A stretch of 64,000 nt of DNA, from NCBI GenBank assembly GCA_964036665.1, contig OZ038533.1:19216575-19280574 (forward strand). The letters run 5' to 3'. The stretch's first letter is position 1. Each line of letters starts with the position of its first letter. The notes under the pieces are model-generated. The model worked only from the letters and a program-made list of their open reading frames with translations. It was not told the origin of the DNA and made no database searches. Shown here in pieces: positions 53,355-63,985 of the stretch. The DNA is from Gordius sp. MW1. Lineage: Eukaryota > Nematomorpha > Gordioida > Gordea > Gordiidae. A program made the translations under genes and the position numbers.

Positions 53355-54225
53355 ATGCGATGAAATCTGTAGTGGAAAACCTTCATCGAGAAGTGCCCGA
53401 TCAATTAAGGCTCAAAGAAAGTTAATAATTCTTTATCCCTTTATTAGTGTTGTAAACAGCTGGTTTTGTTTGGTTGACCTTTGCTTTTATTTGGTCTGTT
53501 TTCCTTAATCGACCACTGGGCTTAGTCGAGATTGGAAAAACAGACCAGAGTCGACCATTGGTTTTAGTTAAAGCAAAGGTTGACCAAACAAAACCCAGCC
53601 GTTTTTACAACACTACCCCTTGTCCCTTCTATCGCAAAAATTTATATATTTTTATTAATAAAAAGATGAAGAGTTGCATAATTTCTATTATCTCATCGAA
53701 AATTCGGGATTTAACGAAGAGCACGATCGGAAAAAAATGATGACACTTTGTCAAACCATTCAAGAACGGCTAAATAATGAATGCGGTATGAAGCGCATTG
53801 TTAATCTATGTATAATACTTTTATTATTTTTAAATTTTTGGATTTAGAGAAGAAGAAGAAGACATTTATCATGAAAAACATTTTATTAATTTTTTCTCAA
53901 AGCGACAACAATCCTAACACTTAGGGGGTCCTTAGGCTTTAAACATTAAATAACTCTTTCATCTATTTTGCAACATTAATTTGGAAATAAACCTTTATTA
54001 GCTCGTTCAAAACTTTAGTTATAAAAATTAATATTTTTTTGCAAATAATGTCATACATAGTATTAGCGTCTAGTATGGAGCAAATTTCAAAGCTCTGGAG
54101 TTACCGAGAATCCATAACCCAATCCTTGCTAGGCGATGGCTATGTATATAAATACGACGTCTCATTACCACTTCAATGCATGGATTCGATGGTGCAATGC
54201 GTTAAGGATAGGCTACAAAATTCGG
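53355..54225 (+). pseudogene. Partial second D2HGDH: exons for the substrate domain
   Basis: Three exons, 53355-53420, 53666-53785 and 54061-54225, all entered and left in phase 1 with usable AG acceptors and GT donors. They encode AMKSVVENLHREVPDQL, then FYYLIENSGFNEEHD (human: FYVLIETSGSNAGHD) and LWSYRESITQSLLGDG, VYKYDVSLPL. Residues equivalent to human R386, T390 and K401 are all kept. The first two exons total 186 nt, exactly the length of exon 7 of the complete gene; an intron separates them here and not there. No FAD-domain exons lie upstream and no GHLGDGN-type last exon was seen downstream to 57.6 kb. It is either a gene fragment or a detached alternative cassette. The lack of stops suggests it is not old. 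Confidence 0.85.
53445..53615. mobile_element. TTGTAAAAACGG MITE, copy 3
   Basis: Ends TAGTGTTGTAAACAGCTGG and CAGCCGTTTTTACAACACTA. Flanks CCCTTTAT and CCCCTTGT agree at 6 of 8, hinting at an 8 bp target duplication. It lies in the intron of the partial D2HGDH copy, so this intron holds a relative of the MITEs in introns 7 and 8 of the full gene. Confidence 0.88.
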
Positions 54226-54716
54226 GTAATTTTATCGTAGAAAAACCTATAAGATGCACTTAAATGTTTTCAGTTTTTTATCAACCTTTATAATGATGGA
54301 AGCGTGTCTTTTAGCGATAATTGAGAGTGTAATTATGAGATTGTTATTGAAAACCTAGCAAGCTCTTTTATAAATTAACTTGTCAATATAAAAGTAGGGC
54401 AGTGGCGTAGGCAGGATTGCTTAAGGGGGGGGGGAGGGTTTTCAAAATTCTTGATAAATAATACTATTAATCAAAGATTTATTGTATGTATGATCGTCCA
54501 ATGAGGGGGGGGGGGTTGTAGCAAAAGATTCGAAAATGATATACATTTAATATCTAAGATTGTGTTTTTTTTAATAAAAATTGCCTTTTCAGTATTGTGT
54601 TTGTATTTAGAGAAAGCATCAGCAGTTAAATTATTTTATCTTTTGTAACCCAATTCCGCCCTTGCAAAGATCTCCTTTTACTTTTTAAGGAAAATGCCAA
54701 CCAGAGCCCTTTGAAC
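54226..54716. other. Spacer with CAGTGGCGTAGG poly-G element
   Basis: 54410-54520: GGCAGTGGCGTAGGCAGGATT, a G10 run, then a second G11 run near 54505. Probably another short GGCGTAG-type element whose right end is lost. No terminal D2HGDH exon was found here. Confidence 0.5.
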
Positions 54717-55440
54717 TAAAGACATGCACGGGTCTTTAGGCTTTATTGACTCACCAGAAAAACTCAGGTCCGTCCTTGGCTCGTTAAGATTAAATTATAT
54801 GCCCGAGCCCGGCCCGCTAATTTTTTGCAAAGCAAGGACCCAGCCTAGACCCTTTCCGAAAAAATTATTTTATTTTTTGCTGCTTTTTAATTGCAAATTT
54901 ATAAAGATTTATCTATATATGTTCAATGATAATCATGGGAATAGCCGGGGGGAGAGGGGCAGGGAGGAACGGCTGCCCCCCTCTAAATCCAAAAAATTGT
55001 TGAAATTCATTAAAATTATGGCTAAATTTAAAAAATGATTATTTTACCCCTCCTTAAATCATTATTGCCCCCCCCCTCTAATCCCAATGCTGGCTACGCC
55101 CATGATGATAATTATTTTAAAAATCATTAATCTGAAACTGGTTTTAAATTTCTTCCAACAAACGACATAGAACCATTTACGTTAAATGTAATTAAAAACT
55201 CTATGCAAGATTAATTTATTGAACAAATATTACCAAGTTTGTCAACCTTATTTAAAACTAAAAACTTTTGGGTTTACCTTTTTTAATCACAAGTTCTATA
55301 CAAAAATAATACCATTCTATAAAGAACTTTGTTCGTCGGAGCCAGGCTTATAGATAACCCCGTTAAGTTACCTTAAAGCCCGTCCAACCCAGCCCTTATT
55401 TTTTTAAACAGGAAGCTCATCAATCTCAGGCACGGTTATA
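54717..55440. mobile_element. Degenerate member of the 17348-19959 hAT family
   Basis: Left end TAAAGACATGCACGGGTC matches TAAAGACCTGCACGGCC. GCCCGAGCCCGGCCCGCTAA and, further right, GCCCGTCCAACCCAGCCC with TATTTTTTTAAAC match the subterminal regions of that family. The right tip is eroded. It is interrupted by the 54933-55105 element. Confidence 0.7.
54933..55105. mobile_element. GGGCGTAGCC MITE with TGATAA duplication
   Basis: 173 bp, ends TCATGGGAATAGCC and GGCTACGCCCATGA. Flanks TGATAA at 54927-54932 and 55106-55111. The uninterrupted site is visible in the related hAT near 17564-17575 (AATGATAATCATG), confirming insertion. Confidence 0.88.
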
Positions 55441-56148
55441 AGCAGGAATTTTATGATTTCAACTCAATCAATTAAAAATTTTTCCTATGTCTTGCTTGAT
55501 CATCTAAAAGTAGACTTCAAAATCATTTTATTATATTATGAGGATTAATAATTCTTAGCTGAAATTAATCATAAATCTATATTGTAGAATTAGCACACTC
55601 ATTTTCTATATAAAAAATGTCTTATAAAGTAAGTTTGAAAATGAAGCATGTACGAATAAAGAGGGCAAAACGCTTTGTAAAATGATTATTTACTTTAAGA
55701 ATTAATTATTTGTATTTTATCATTATGCTTTTCTCTGGTAGTATTAAAACTCGCAATTTCTAAAACAAGGAACTTAAAGAAAGCTTCTATAAGCATGTTA
55801 AACGCTTAGAAAATTTGAATTATTATTTACCCTGGCATCTTCTTCTCTTATTTTAAAAGTTAAGATAGTTTTTTAGAGGAGTAATCAAAAATCAAATTTA
55901 TTTTCATTTTAAACACGTACTGGTACTGGAAATTTTCGTATATTTGTTTTAAAACTAGTAGATTTCATCTAATTAAATCTCAAATTAAGTAAGGTAATTA
56001 TTTCTATCAGCGCAACACTTACAATAGTCCTATTAAAATCAGTGAGTTTTTCTATATAATGCGATTTTTTTTAAACTTTTTTGCTGATGGTGGGTGGGGG
56101 AACCCCCTTTTTGTCCCCCCCCTTCCCTACGCCATTAGGCATACAGAC
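55441..56148. other. Intergenic, nothing recognised
   Basis: AT-rich. 56085-56135 has GGTGGGTGGGGGAACCCCC and CCTACGCCATTAGG, a GGCGTAG-type end. The open frame at 56059-56295 joins this to the hAT tip and is not a gene. Confidence 0.45.
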
Positions 56149-56331
56149 AAGAGGTCATATTTGTTTGGAATTTTCTGCCTGAACCCGGCCCGATTCAATT
56201 TTTTAACTTTATTGCCCGTTCGAACCCATCTAAGTGTCCGCCCGGGCCCGCCCGAATCGTTAAAGCTGCCCGAATTGCCCGGCCCGAAATATTAAATTTT
56301 CCCGTTAGTCCCGAATTTATGAGATCCCAAA
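56149..56331 (+). repeat. Extra copy of a hAT left end, tandem to next element
   Basis: AAGAGGTCATATTTGTTTGG, TTCTGCCTGAACCCGGCC, CCCATCTAAGTGTCCGCCC and TTAAAGCTGCCCG parallel, in order, the first ~150 bp of the element at 56332. It is a partial copy set head-to-tail against it. Confidence 0.8.
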
Positions 56332-57161
56332 CAGAGGTCAGATTTGTTTAAATTTTTCTGCCCGAACCCAGCCCGGTCCAAATTTTTAACTAAATTGTCC
56401 GCCTGAACCCTTCTAAGTGTCCGCTCGGCCATGCCAGAACCATTAGAGCTGCCCGGCCTGATTAATTAAATTTTAAATCTAATTATGAGTTAAGATCAAG
56501 CACGATATTTTATATAATAAAAAGATTTAAAAATTTAAAGCTTAAAAACCAATGGACAGGTACAGCATTTGCATGAACTTGGAACGGACAAATCAAATCT
56601 CCTAAATTAATGCAAAAAAATTTGCCTAGAGTTTTTTTTAAATATTATATCATCGCTGGCGAAACCAATCATAATTCCAATTTTAATTGATAAATAATAA
56701 ATTATTTAAATTAGTATTACTTACTTTTAGAAAAAAAATTTCTATTTGAAGCAAAAAAAGAATGGTTGTGAATTAATTATGTATTATAAAAATTAGTATG
56801 AATCAAAAAGGCTAAACGAAATTTTATTTGTTAAAAAAATTAATGAATTAGAATTAAACACTTATGCGCATACATTGTGTGAAAATGGCATGACGCCTCT
56901 GTTTTAAGCCTAGAAGGCACACATGTGTGTTGCGAACAATGAAATGGCTACATAAATATAAATAATTCAATCCTCCATAAACGTAGCTAGGGATCTGAAA
57001 GAAATGGAGTGGGGCAAAGATTTAACATGGGGGGGTGGCAGCATTCGCGAACGCAATATACAATCTAATAAAAAATTATCTTATCAGCGTGCCCGCCCGG
57101 CCCCGCCCGAAATTTAAAATTTAAGACAGTTGCCCGGGGGGCCGGGCATTTCTGGTCTCTG
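56332..57161 (+). mobile_element. Non-autonomous hAT, TIR CAGAGGTCAGATTTG
   Basis: 830 bp, ends CAGAGGTCAGATTTG and, inverted, CAGAGACCAGAAATG, with GCCCGCCCGG tracts. Flanks ATCCCAAA and ATACAAAC agree at 5 of 8. Same family as the nested element at 35487-37124. No transposase recognised. Confidence 0.85.
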
Positions 57162-57169
57162 ATACAAAC

Positions 57170-57630
57170 CCAATTCATTTCATTCATATGGTATAGATTT
57201 TATTTAAATACTGGTTAAATCGTGAAGTGAATAAGCGACTTCGACATAAGATGTACCATGCTAGATTAGAACAACGACTTCTACATAAAATGTAACGGAT
57301 TGCAATATAACATATTAAATTCCTTACAATTCTAGAACGAATTTAATCAAGAGATCAATTAGTTTATTTCCATACCACTCCATTCAACCCCACTTAGCTT
57401 AACTTCGCGTTGTCCCACCATGTATTTCACTTATTCAACTCCATTCGCGTATAAGATTTCATAACTTAATTAACCGCGATTATTGTGAAACGCATTTCGC
57501 CATTACCAAAATTTCTTACTATCATTTAATAATCTTTTCTTTACTTATATTTTATAATATATTTTTGTACGTGTATAACAAACAAATATTAATTATTATT
57601 CTACACAATACCTACAATTGGTGACTTCCC
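57170..57630 (+). repeat. Probable LTR / leader of plus-strand gypsy element
   Basis: AT-rich block ending ...ACACAATACC, then TACAATTGGTGACTTCCCGAC, a primer-site-like junction typical of mag-type gypsy elements, directly before an ATG at 57633. The left limit is not defined, since no second LTR copy was recognised. Confidence 0.45.
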
Positions 57631-59700
57631 GACATGGACATTACTTCAGATTCCGTAGTAGAGAAAGCGCTATCCATATACGACACCCCGAGTTCCATTC
57701 TAAAAACGTCAGAATTTGGCTATCGCAAGTGGACGCCATTTTCCATTAAAGAAATATAACATCCCAAAAAACAAGATATTCCTATCCTCTCGAATCTCTT
57801 CACCCGAAAGTCGCAGAAGAGGTATCTAAGCTCACCTTTGAGATTTCAGAATCTTGAACGTACGAAAAACTCCATACTTAAAGGGATCGGTTTTAAAAAA
57901 TTTACCTTGTCAACCGCACACCTTCCCAAATTCTAAGGTATTTAAATCAGGATAAGGATACAATATGGTGGATGAATAAATTCGGAAAAGTCTTTGAATC
58001 GACAAGCTATCCCAACACGCGGTGAGCATCTTAGTCACTATGAGTGACGATCAGCCATTAGATCGTATAGCAGACGTGGTTGATAGAATTTATGAAGCCT
58101 TTATGGTAAGCAGCCTGGCATCACTAACTAAGCCTCCCGATACCCAACATTCAGGAGGACATGGATGTAGATAAACAGATCTATCCTCGTCCAGACAACG
58201 TCCCTGCGACATATTTTGGTACCATCAGAGAGCGAAGCAAGAAAATTTACACAACCTTGCTCCTTTAATAAGAACCCTCAAAAAACTCATAGGATGGGTG
58301 AAAGGAAACGGCCGCAAGGTAATCCGATTTATAAGATCGGCCCACAAAACGCAAATACCTATCGGATACAGGAGTCTAAATTAGTGTGATTCCACTCCCA
58401 CACAAGCATCTGTTGATTTCGACTGGCCCGACTCTACAAGCAGCGAACCAAAGTAACATTCACACTTACAGACAAGTTGTTTCGAGTCTAGATCTTGGAT
58501 TACGTCCTGAATTTAAATGGATATTCTTGTTCACTAACGTGCACACCCATAAAAGGGGCTGAGTTTACACACCTAAAAATTAATTGTTGACATTACTAAT
58601 AAGCGGAGTATAGACAGCACAACCCAGCTACATCAAAAAAGATATCCTCGCCACACCAGACATTCGGAATTAGTTTAGCACTCAAAAATTATAGTCCAAA
58701 ATTTGATACCATATTGATGGAATTCCCGTCACTCATATCTCCTCTCACACGTTAAATGTCATTAACAAAAGGATCATCACAATATTTCCGTCCTAGAAGA
58801 CTCACAGCGGAAAAGCTTAATATCGCTAATAAAGAGTTCGAGTTTATGTTAGAAATTGAGGATCATCAGGAAATCACAGAACAATTTGGCAGCCCCATTA
58901 CACTTGGCTTTAAATAAGTCTGGCTATTGGAGACCTAGTGGAGATTATTGAGGTTTTAAACAAAGTCACCTCCCCACCGGATAGTTATTTCATCCCACGA
59001 CTTTACCGCCAATTTCCGTAACAAAACCATATTCTCCAAGTTACACCTGGTAAGAGCCTACCACCACATTCTAGTAGCACCAAACGCCATATGTAAAACA
59101 ACCGTCAGGATACCATTTGGCTTGTATGACTTTACTAATGCCTTTTGGACTAAAAAAACGCAGCTCAGACTTTTTAGCGATTTATAGACTAAGTTCTAAT
59201 ACGATTAAATTTTGCATACATGTTGACGATATTATAGCCAGCACCAGAAAAGGAACGCGAGGATCAGGTTGAGAATCTTTCATCGACGTTTGCAAGACTA
59301 TGATGTTAGAATATACCCTTCAAAATGCAAATTCGGAGTTTACGAACTCCTTGTACATCAGGTAAAAAAAACTCGAACCGCTTCACCATTGGATAAGATC
59401 AACCCCATAGGCGTAATTTTCATTGTTGGATTTAATAAAGAAGCTGCGTAGATTCTAGGAATCGATAAACGTTTATCGCAGACCTCTGCCAGTAATAGCT
59501 CGGACCATTCAACCTTTAATCGACTTGTTAAAGATTTAACAACTATAACTTTTAACGACGATAAGGTTAAAACATTTGGCAAATCAAAAGCAGCATTGGC
59601 AAACTTTAACACACTTACCTTTCTCAATACAGACCCACTCACTAAAATCACGTTGACTCTAGACGCATCAGACATGGCAGTTGGCGCAATTTTGTGTCCT
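57631..59700 (+). mobile_element. Decayed Ty3/gypsy element, gag to RNase H
   Basis: Plus-strand pieces in gag-protease-RT-RNase H order: MDITSDSVVEKALSIYDTPS (gag start, 57633), TGPTLQAANQSNIHTYRQ with SSLDLGLRPEFKWIFL (protease, ~58420-58545; the DTG is followed by a stop), KLHLVRAYHHILVAPN and TTVRIPFGLYDFT (RT, ~59040-59135), CIHVDDIIAS (YIDD box, here HVDD, ~59215), then TFGKSKAALANFNTLTFLN and LTKITLTLDASDMAVGAI (RNase H start, ~59570-59690). Many stops. Protein similarity to the minus-strand element at 60.9-64 kb is close, so both are one family. It breaks off abruptly at ~59700. Confidence 0.85.
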
Positions 59701-60490
59701 GGCTTCATTGTTCTTTCGTGGAAGATTTCCGTGTTGGTGGAAAAGGTGTTTTTGTCATTGCTTGCTTAAGTCAATTCACAAATTGATGTGTCTGTGGGGG
59801 GTTGAGTTCAGGAAATAGTCTACTGGTAAGCGTAGGGTTGTACCGTATACTAGCTCTGTCTACGAAGCTATATCTTCCTTTATGGAAGGACTAATTCCTT
59901 AAAATACTAATGGTAAGGCTTTATTTCATTCCGTGTTCTTAGTCACATTTAACGCTGCTTTATTTGCCTGTGGAATCTCTATCAATCCGTTGGTTGCTGG
60001 GTGGTAAGCAATTATCCTAGCAAGTTAGATATTTCACGAAATAATAATGCTTGGAATATTGGTCCTCGATTTGTGGTGATTGTTTGTGGTACACCGAAGC
60101 AATCCAGTTTTCTATTAACTTCTGTGCGATTACTTTGGTGGATGTTTCCTTTAATGGGATAGCCATAGGCCATCCGATGAACCTGTCAAGTGCAGTTAGT
60201 ATGTAAGTTAATCCGTTGGGTATTGGCAAGAGTCCAACCAAATCTATGTTGACCTGAGTGAATCGAGGGTCAGACTGTCGTGTATTGGTATACTTTGCTT
60301 CGTTGACATCTTGTGCAAGATCTCGCCCAACCACTGACGTCTTTGTTAACGGAAGGCCAGACTACGCGTTAATTATTAGTTTGAGGGCGGCTTGTATTCC
60401 GGGATGTGACAAGGCATGGAAATGAACAAATACCTTTCTCCTAAGTGCTCCTGGTATCACTGGCTTTGAGGTTGAGAGATCTATAATGGT
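59700..60490 (-). mobile_element. Inverted gypsy fragment with integrase
   Basis: From ~59700 coding similarity switches to the minus strand. 60490-60360 has the H2C2-like stretch LRRKVFVHFHALSHPGIQAAL. 60334-60017 has the integrase core start: DPRFTQVNIDLVGLLPIPNG, LTALDRFIGWPMAIPL (first catalytic D in NIDLVG), LIENWIAS. The second D region (TTDRGPIF) and the family E region are decayed. Same family as the neighbours, joined tail-to-tail with the plus copy. Confidence 0.75.
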
Positions 60491-60865
60491 TGTAAAGGAT
60501 GTAATTATAAGGATATATTTTTATTTCCTTTATTCCAATGACACAAACAATATTATAAACAATTATAATTAGCGAGGTTGGATAGAAGCGAATGTTAGAA
60601 TATGAAAGTAGCGACGATATAAGTAAATTATCATATGTAGGAGTAATTGATATGTGTAAAAGGTATTGCGGTGTTGCACATCAAATTCAGATGGATAAAA
60701 GAATTACAGATGTTTTATATCAGAAGTTTAGATGGATAGATAAATTCCGAAAATATCAATTTGATGTCATTAGTCAATTCGTTACTTGATGTCGTCAATG
60801 TCTAAAACCCCGCAATACTTTCCTTCAGATATATTTAAGGTTTTAAATATGTCGATAAAAATTGG
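60491..60865. other. Region between gypsy copies with an unknown 65-codon ORF
   Basis: Includes 60592-60789 (+), a 65-residue frame (MLEYESSDDISKLSYVGVID, then MCKRYCGVAHQIQ...). Composition is protein-like rather than repeat-like, but I recognise no family. It could equally be part of the 3' LTR of the minus-strand gypsy, which should lie here. Function unknown. Confidence 0.3.
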
Positions 60866-61620
60866 CTAAAACTTATGTGATGTATTCATGAAGTTTTTGG
60901 GCCAATGGACTTTTCTACCTTTTCTAGTAACTTTGGCTGGTTCTTCCGCCTCTTGGGACGTTGCCTCAGCTTGAGTTTCGTCGGCAATCAGAAAGGATGG
61001 TTCCTCTTTACTTAGATGGTAGGGTTTTAATCTGTCTAATGAGACTGAATCTCTTTTACCATTTTTTTCTATGACGAAGTATTTTGGCTCGCGTTTTAAC
61101 ACTTTAAACGGCCCGTCGTATGGTGAGGTGAGTGGCCTGCGAACTGCGTCGTGATAAAAACATGAGAAGTTTCTAACAGATCTTGACTAACTTGTTCTTT
61201 TGGCTTCCTGTGGTGTCGCGGTATGGGCTACGGTATTGCCATCATTGCCTTTCTTAGTTTGTTTACAAAGTTATGCAGTTCCATATCCGGTTGTTGGTTA
61301 GCCTCAGGTTGCTGTAGAAAATAGTCTCCAGGCAGTCTTATGTTGGTTCCATATACGAGTTCGAATGGTGTTAATCCAATGTCTTCTTTGATTGTGGCGC
61401 GGATACCATGTAACACGAGTGGAAGAACTTCACTCCATTTGATTTTTTCGGTGGCTTTTAAAGATGCTAATTGTCTGTGGAAGCGTTCCACGAGTCCGTT
61501 GGCGGATGGGTGATAGGCGGTGGTTTTTATATGCTTGCAACCTAGTGTGTTGGATAGTTGTCTGAAAAGTCCTGACTGAAATTGCTCCTCTGTCGGTAGT
61601 AATTGTACTTGGGACACCAT
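60866..61620 (-). pseudogene. Gypsy integrase core and C-terminal tail
   Basis: 61620-61228: FRQLSNTLGCKHIKTTAYHP then SANGLVERFHRQL holds the final catalytic E, and LTPFELVYGTNIRLPGDYF is the GPY-like/linker region. 61102-60866: KYFVIEKNGKRDSVSLDRLK is the small C-terminal fold, ending in an acidic tail (EAEEPAKVTRKGRKVHWP). The second D (TDRGxQF) falls at the frameshift near 61600. It joins element DNA to the host chromosome. Confidence 0.88.
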
Positions 61621-61641
61621 AATTGGCTATCCAACTTTCAA

Positions 61642-62641
61642 TTAGCTTGGAAGCGATCTCTTTGGTAGATGTATTTGAGTGGAACGGCCATGGGCCATCT
61701 TGAGAAACGATCGATTTCTGTCAAAATATGTGTAAAACCGTTTGAAGGTGGTAGTGGTCCAACTATCGACATGTATGTGTGAGAATCTTGCGTCTGGTTG
61801 TGCGAAAGTCCCGGGCGTCGTTATAGTGTGTTTATGAACTTTGTTTTGTTGGCATTTTAAAAAACAATTAGCCCAATTTCTAACGTCTTGGTTCATCGAA
61901 GGCCACACATACACTCTTGAAATCAGTTTGCTTGTCGCTCGTATGCCAGGGTGAGAAAAAGCATGAAAGTGATCGAAAACCTTCCTTCTGAGCGTTTCAG
62001 GTAATACCGGTCGGGGTTTAGTGGTTAAAAGATCACAAAAAACTTTACACTCTGATCCTGGGATAGGAATTAGTTGTAAGTCTAGGGATGATGAGTTTTT
62101 TAGTCCTTCTAAGGATTCATCAGTCCTCTGGTGCTTGCTAATTTCCTCCAAATCCGGGATTTTTGGTAATTTAATAGAATCTATTTCGATCCGGGATAGA
62201 GCGTCCGCTACTGTGTTGCTTTCGCCTTTAATGAATCGTATGAGTAGTATATTGCGAGATAAGGCCAACTGTCTTGTTTCTCTAGGGGAATACTGGTCGG
62301 GTTTTGCGTTGAATGCGTAGGTGAGTGGTTTATGGTCGGTATAGATGGTGAAATTACGACCTTCTAAGATGTGGCGGAAATGTTTTATGGCGAAATAGAT
62401 TAGGGTCTGGTTGTAATTTCGCTGAGAAGAATGCTTATGGGCATACCTTGTCCGAAATGGTTTGCTCCAAAACTGCTCCGACCGCCGTGTCTGATGCATT
62501 AGTGGTTAGTGTGATTTTTGTGAGGGGGTCCGTATTCAAAAAGGTTAGTGTGGTAAAATTCACTAATGCTGCTTTTGCTTCTTCAAATGCCTTGACCTGA
62601 ACGTCGTTGCGGGTTACGGACTTTTTGGACTTCTTCGGCAA
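61642..62641 (-). pseudogene. Gypsy RNase H and integrase zinc domain
   Basis: 62641-62435 is the start of RNase H (FEEAKAALVNFTTLTFLN, then ITLTTNASDTAVGAVL, with N for the usual first catalytic D). 62499-61642 continues in another frame: QTLIYFAIKHFRHILEGRNF, TDHKPLTYAF and ADALSRIE. Then the integrase H2C2 zinc domain: FDHFHAFSHPGIRATSKLI followed by WANCFLKCQQ. It ends at the start of the integrase core with a frameshift near 61750. Confidence 0.88.
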
Positions 62642-62722
62642 ATTGGTCAGAGGTTGAAGGGTTCGGGAAATTCCGGCGAAAAATCTAAGAAATTTATCAT
62701 TCTTAGAATCTCCGGAGTTTCT

Positions 62723-63277
62723 TTAGTGAATCAGGCAGGGGAAACTCGTTGATGTCCTTGACTTTGTCCAGTAGTGGGGCAATACCGGTGCTTGATACCT
62801 GGTGTCCGAGAAATTTGAGTTCGCCAACTCCGAATTTGCACTTCGAAGGGTTGATTCTAAGATCGTACTCTTGCAATCAAGAACGATTCTCAAGTGCTGT
62901 TCGTGTTCCTGCTCTGATGCGCTGGCTATGAGGATATCATCGATGTACGCGTAAGTGCAATCTAATCTTCTTAGTACTTCATCAATGAATCGTTCGAAGG
63001 TCTGTGCTGCGTTTTTTAGTCCGAACGGCATTCTTGTGAATTCGTACAGGCCGAAAGGTGTTTTGACGGCTGTTTTGCATACGCCCTTTGGCGCTACGGG
63101 GATGTGATGGTAAGCTCTCACGAGGTCCAGTTTGGACAATATGTTTTTGTTGTGAAGATTGGCAGTAAAGTCGTGTATGTGTAGTATGGGATATCTGTCC
63201 GGTATTGTGACTTTATTTAGGCCTCTGTAGTCTCCACAAGGCCTCCAATCATCTGTCTTTTTGGCGGCTAAATGCAA
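62723..63277 (-). pseudogene. Gypsy reverse transcriptase
   Basis: DDWRPCGDYRGLNKVTIPDR, LSKLDLVRAYHHIPVAP (first catalytic D in KLDL), TPFGLYEFTRMPFGLKNAAQ and the catalytic box YIDDILIAS, all intact. After EHLRIVL the frame shifts near 62885, and the thumb (GVGELKFLGHQVS codons) is read in another frame. It copies element RNA to DNA. Close to insect and other invertebrate mag/412-like gypsy RTs. Confidence 0.92.
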
Positions 63278-63427
63278 TGGGCTGCCCAGTTGCTTTCTGA
63301 TTTCTTAATGATTCCTAATTCTAACATATATTCGAATTCTTTTTTCGCGACGTTCAACTTTTCCGCCGTTAGTCTTCTTGGACGTGCGTACTGAGCTGGT
63401 CCATTCATCAATATGTGGTGGAGTACC

Positions 63428-63985
63428 TCATGAGGTGGAATCGGTCTTGAAGTTTAGAGGGGATATGAGTGACGGGAATTCATGCAGAATTGCATCGAAT
63501 TTTGTGCTGTGATTGTTGAGTGCCACACGGATATCGAATGTCTGGTGTGGTGAGGATGTTCCTCTCGATGATAATTGTGTGGTGCTGTCTATAATTCGTT
63601 TATTGTTGATGTCCACAACTAACTTATAGTGGTGCAGTAAGTCAGCTTTAATTATAGGGGTGTGTACGTTAGCCACTAAAAATATCCATTTGAGATCCCG
63701 CCTTAATCCTAGGTCTAAACTCAGGACATCTTGCCCGTACGTATTAATGCTGCTTTGGTTTGCCGCCTCGAGAGTTGGGCCGGGAGGAATCCGTGGGTGT
63801 TTTTGCGGAGGTGGGATCACACTGACCTCAGCTCCGGTATCCACAAGATATTTCCATTGGGTGGACCGGTCGAATAAATAGAATAGGCGGCTGAAAGTAC
63901 GGCCGTTCCCCATAGTCGCCCATATGGGACGGCCCGTCAGTTTTTTGGTTGGGGGTTGGTGTGAAAATTGCATGGCTGTACGCAC
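63428..63985 (-). pseudogene. Gypsy aspartic protease
   Basis: KYLVDTGAEVSVIPP is the retropepsin active site (D-T-G), followed by AANQSSINTYGQDVLSLDLG and FLVANVHTPIIKADLLHHY, with the flap/ADLL region that ends the fold. It then runs into the linker before RT (DAILHEFPSLI). It cleaves the gag-pol polyprotein. The frame is open for 185 codons and ends with a frameshift before RT. Confidence 0.88.

Noticed and set aside
59358..59708. 116-codon minus-strand frame
   Set aside because: Antisense of the plus-strand gypsy RNase H/RT region, whose translation matches the family.
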